NCBI GenBank assembly: GCA_023268595.1
Contig: JALQUD010000020.1
Location: forward strand, 1 to 12,470
DNA from: Candidatus Saccharimonadia bacterium
GTDB lineage: Bacteria > Patescibacteriota > Saccharimonadia > Saccharimonadales > UBA4665
Direction: 5' to 3'
Length of the DNA stretch: 12,470 nucleotides
In this document: one piece after another, positions 11,809 through 12,470 of the stretch
Layout: the number at the start of each line of letters is the position of its first letter
Position numbering within the stretch: position 1 is the first letter of the stretch
Position numbers and translations under genes: made by a program
The notes under the pieces: generated by a model
The model's input: the letters and a program-made list of their open reading frames with translations, nothing else
Told to the model about the DNA's origin: nothing
Database searches by the model: none

Positions 11809-12470
11809 ATGTACATCAAAACTATGGCGGCGAGCGTCGTGACACTCGCTGGTTTAAGCGCTGCACTGCAAGGAACGCCAGCCGGCGTACCATCGCAGGC
11901 AAGCATCGCGAAACCTGTTGATTCCAACGTAGCTTCGGTTACGAAGGATGACGACCGCCCGAAGGTCCTGGCCGAGTCCGGCACACTACCCGCCGACACC
12001 AAGCCGGCCGATCAGCAGACCCAGCCGGTGAACGTCACCGTGCAACCCGGTGACATGCTGGTCAAGATCGCCGAGGACCACCAGACGACGTACACCCGTC
12101 TTTTTGACGCTAATCCGCAAATCGCCGATCCTAACGTGATCAATCCGGGTGACGTCATCCGTATCCCGGCAGCCGATGAACAACTGGCGTCACGCCCTAT
12201 GCCGCAGGCCGCTCCTGCGCCGCAACCAGTAGCCGCTCCTGCCAGTAAGCCGATAGCGCGCCAGACAGCTGCACCCGCGCCGAGCGTTGCCGGTGGCAGT
12301 ACGTGGGACCGCCTGGCCCAGTGTGAGTCCGGTGGCAACTGGGCTATCAACACTGGCAATGGCTACTACGGCGGCCTGCAGTTCAACCAAGGTACCTGGG
12401 CTAGTAACGGCGGTACGGCATATGCGCCGTCGGCACATCTGGCCACCCGTGAACAGCAGATTTCCATAGC
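11809..12470 (+). CDS. Secreted LysM plus Rpf-type transglycosylase protein (3' end outside window)
   Basis: The frame opens at ATG 11809 after a strong AGGGAGGA and stays open to the window edge (220 residues, no stop). Residues 1 to about 30 look like a signal peptide with a hydrophobic stretch (VVTLAGLSAAL) and an Ala/Gly-rich end. A LysM domain at about 75-120 (VTVQPGDMLVKIAEDH, then INPGDVIRIP) would bind peptidoglycan. A Pro/Ala linker (about 130-162) leads to the Rpf domain: TWDRLAQCESGGNWAI with catalytic Glu173, NTGNGYYGGLQFNQGTW, and the start of the HLATREQQIS helix. Rpf domains cleave the glycan backbone, and in Actinobacteria secreted forms wake dormant cells. The similarity to actinobacterial sequences is striking to the eye. 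The protein could serve its own wall or act on a host bacterium; the missing C-terminus includes the usual second Cys. Confidence 0.93.
   Translation, partial: MYIKTMAASVVTLAGLSAALQGTPAGVPSQASIAKPVDSNVASVTKDDDRPKVLAESGTLPADTKPADQQTQPVNVTVQPGDMLVKIAEDHQTTYTRLFDANPQIADPNVINPGDVIRIPAADEQLASRPMPQAAPAPQPVAAPASKPIARQTAAPAPSVAGGSTWDRLAQCESGGNWAINTGNGYYGGLQFNQGTWASNGGTAYAPSAHLATREQQISI

Overview
The window most likely comes from a Candidatus Saccharibacteria (TM7)-type member of the Patescibacteria, or a close relative. I infer this from four things. There is a secreted LysM plus actinobacterial-type resuscitation-promoting-factor (Rpf) protein. There is a membrane-anchored DUF4185 protein whose stalk carries an EAE...ASGG...VRFG motif that I associate with surface proteins of this group. 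Genes are small and tightly packed, with 3-4 base gaps or overlaps. Base composition is moderate and TGA is used as a stop. No rRNA or other taxonomic marker is present, so the assignment is an inference from gene content. I see no tRNA, rRNA, CRISPR array, insertion sequence or phage gene.

Bases 1-4317 form a tellurium-resistance-like (Ter-like) region. It holds the 3' part of a TerD-family gene, a four-helix membrane protein built from an internal duplication, an opposing ATP-grasp ligase gene, and a TerC-related DUF475 membrane protein. The three plus-strand genes share a strong preference for codons ending in C, unlike the ATP-grasp gene between them. They sit in AT-rich intergenic DNA. 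The two with visible upstream DNA have a recognisable promoter and a long, apparently folded 5' leader. All three end in a long hairpin followed by an intrinsic terminator. For the TerD and DUF475 genes these 3' elements are clearly related: same hairpin core, same nine-base word, same 13-base spacing to the terminator.

Bases 4318-6555 are a minus-strand pair: murB (peptidoglycan precursor synthesis) and, 3 bases downstream, the membrane-anchored DUF4185 protein. A 235-base divergent spacer with a large nested inverted repeat separates murB from a helix-turn-helix plus DUF3467 regulator gene (6791-7387). That gene ends convergently with a histidine kinase gene and shares its TTAA stop bases.

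Bases 7384-9657 are a tightly coupled three-gene minus-strand operon: a multi-pass membrane protein, a 91-residue soluble protein of unknown family, and a soluble PAS-HisKA-HATPase kinase. It looks like a sensor kinase split over three polypeptides. No response regulator is in the window. Next come a diacylglycerol-kinase-family lipid kinase (minus) and a divergent PAP2-type lipid phosphatase (plus), a plausible opposing pair in prenyl- or glycerolipid phosphate metabolism. The window ends inside the LysM-Rpf gene.

The DUF4185 and Rpf proteins would act outside the cell on wall polymers. For an epibiont living on Actinobacteria they could act on the host wall, but nothing in this sequence proves that.
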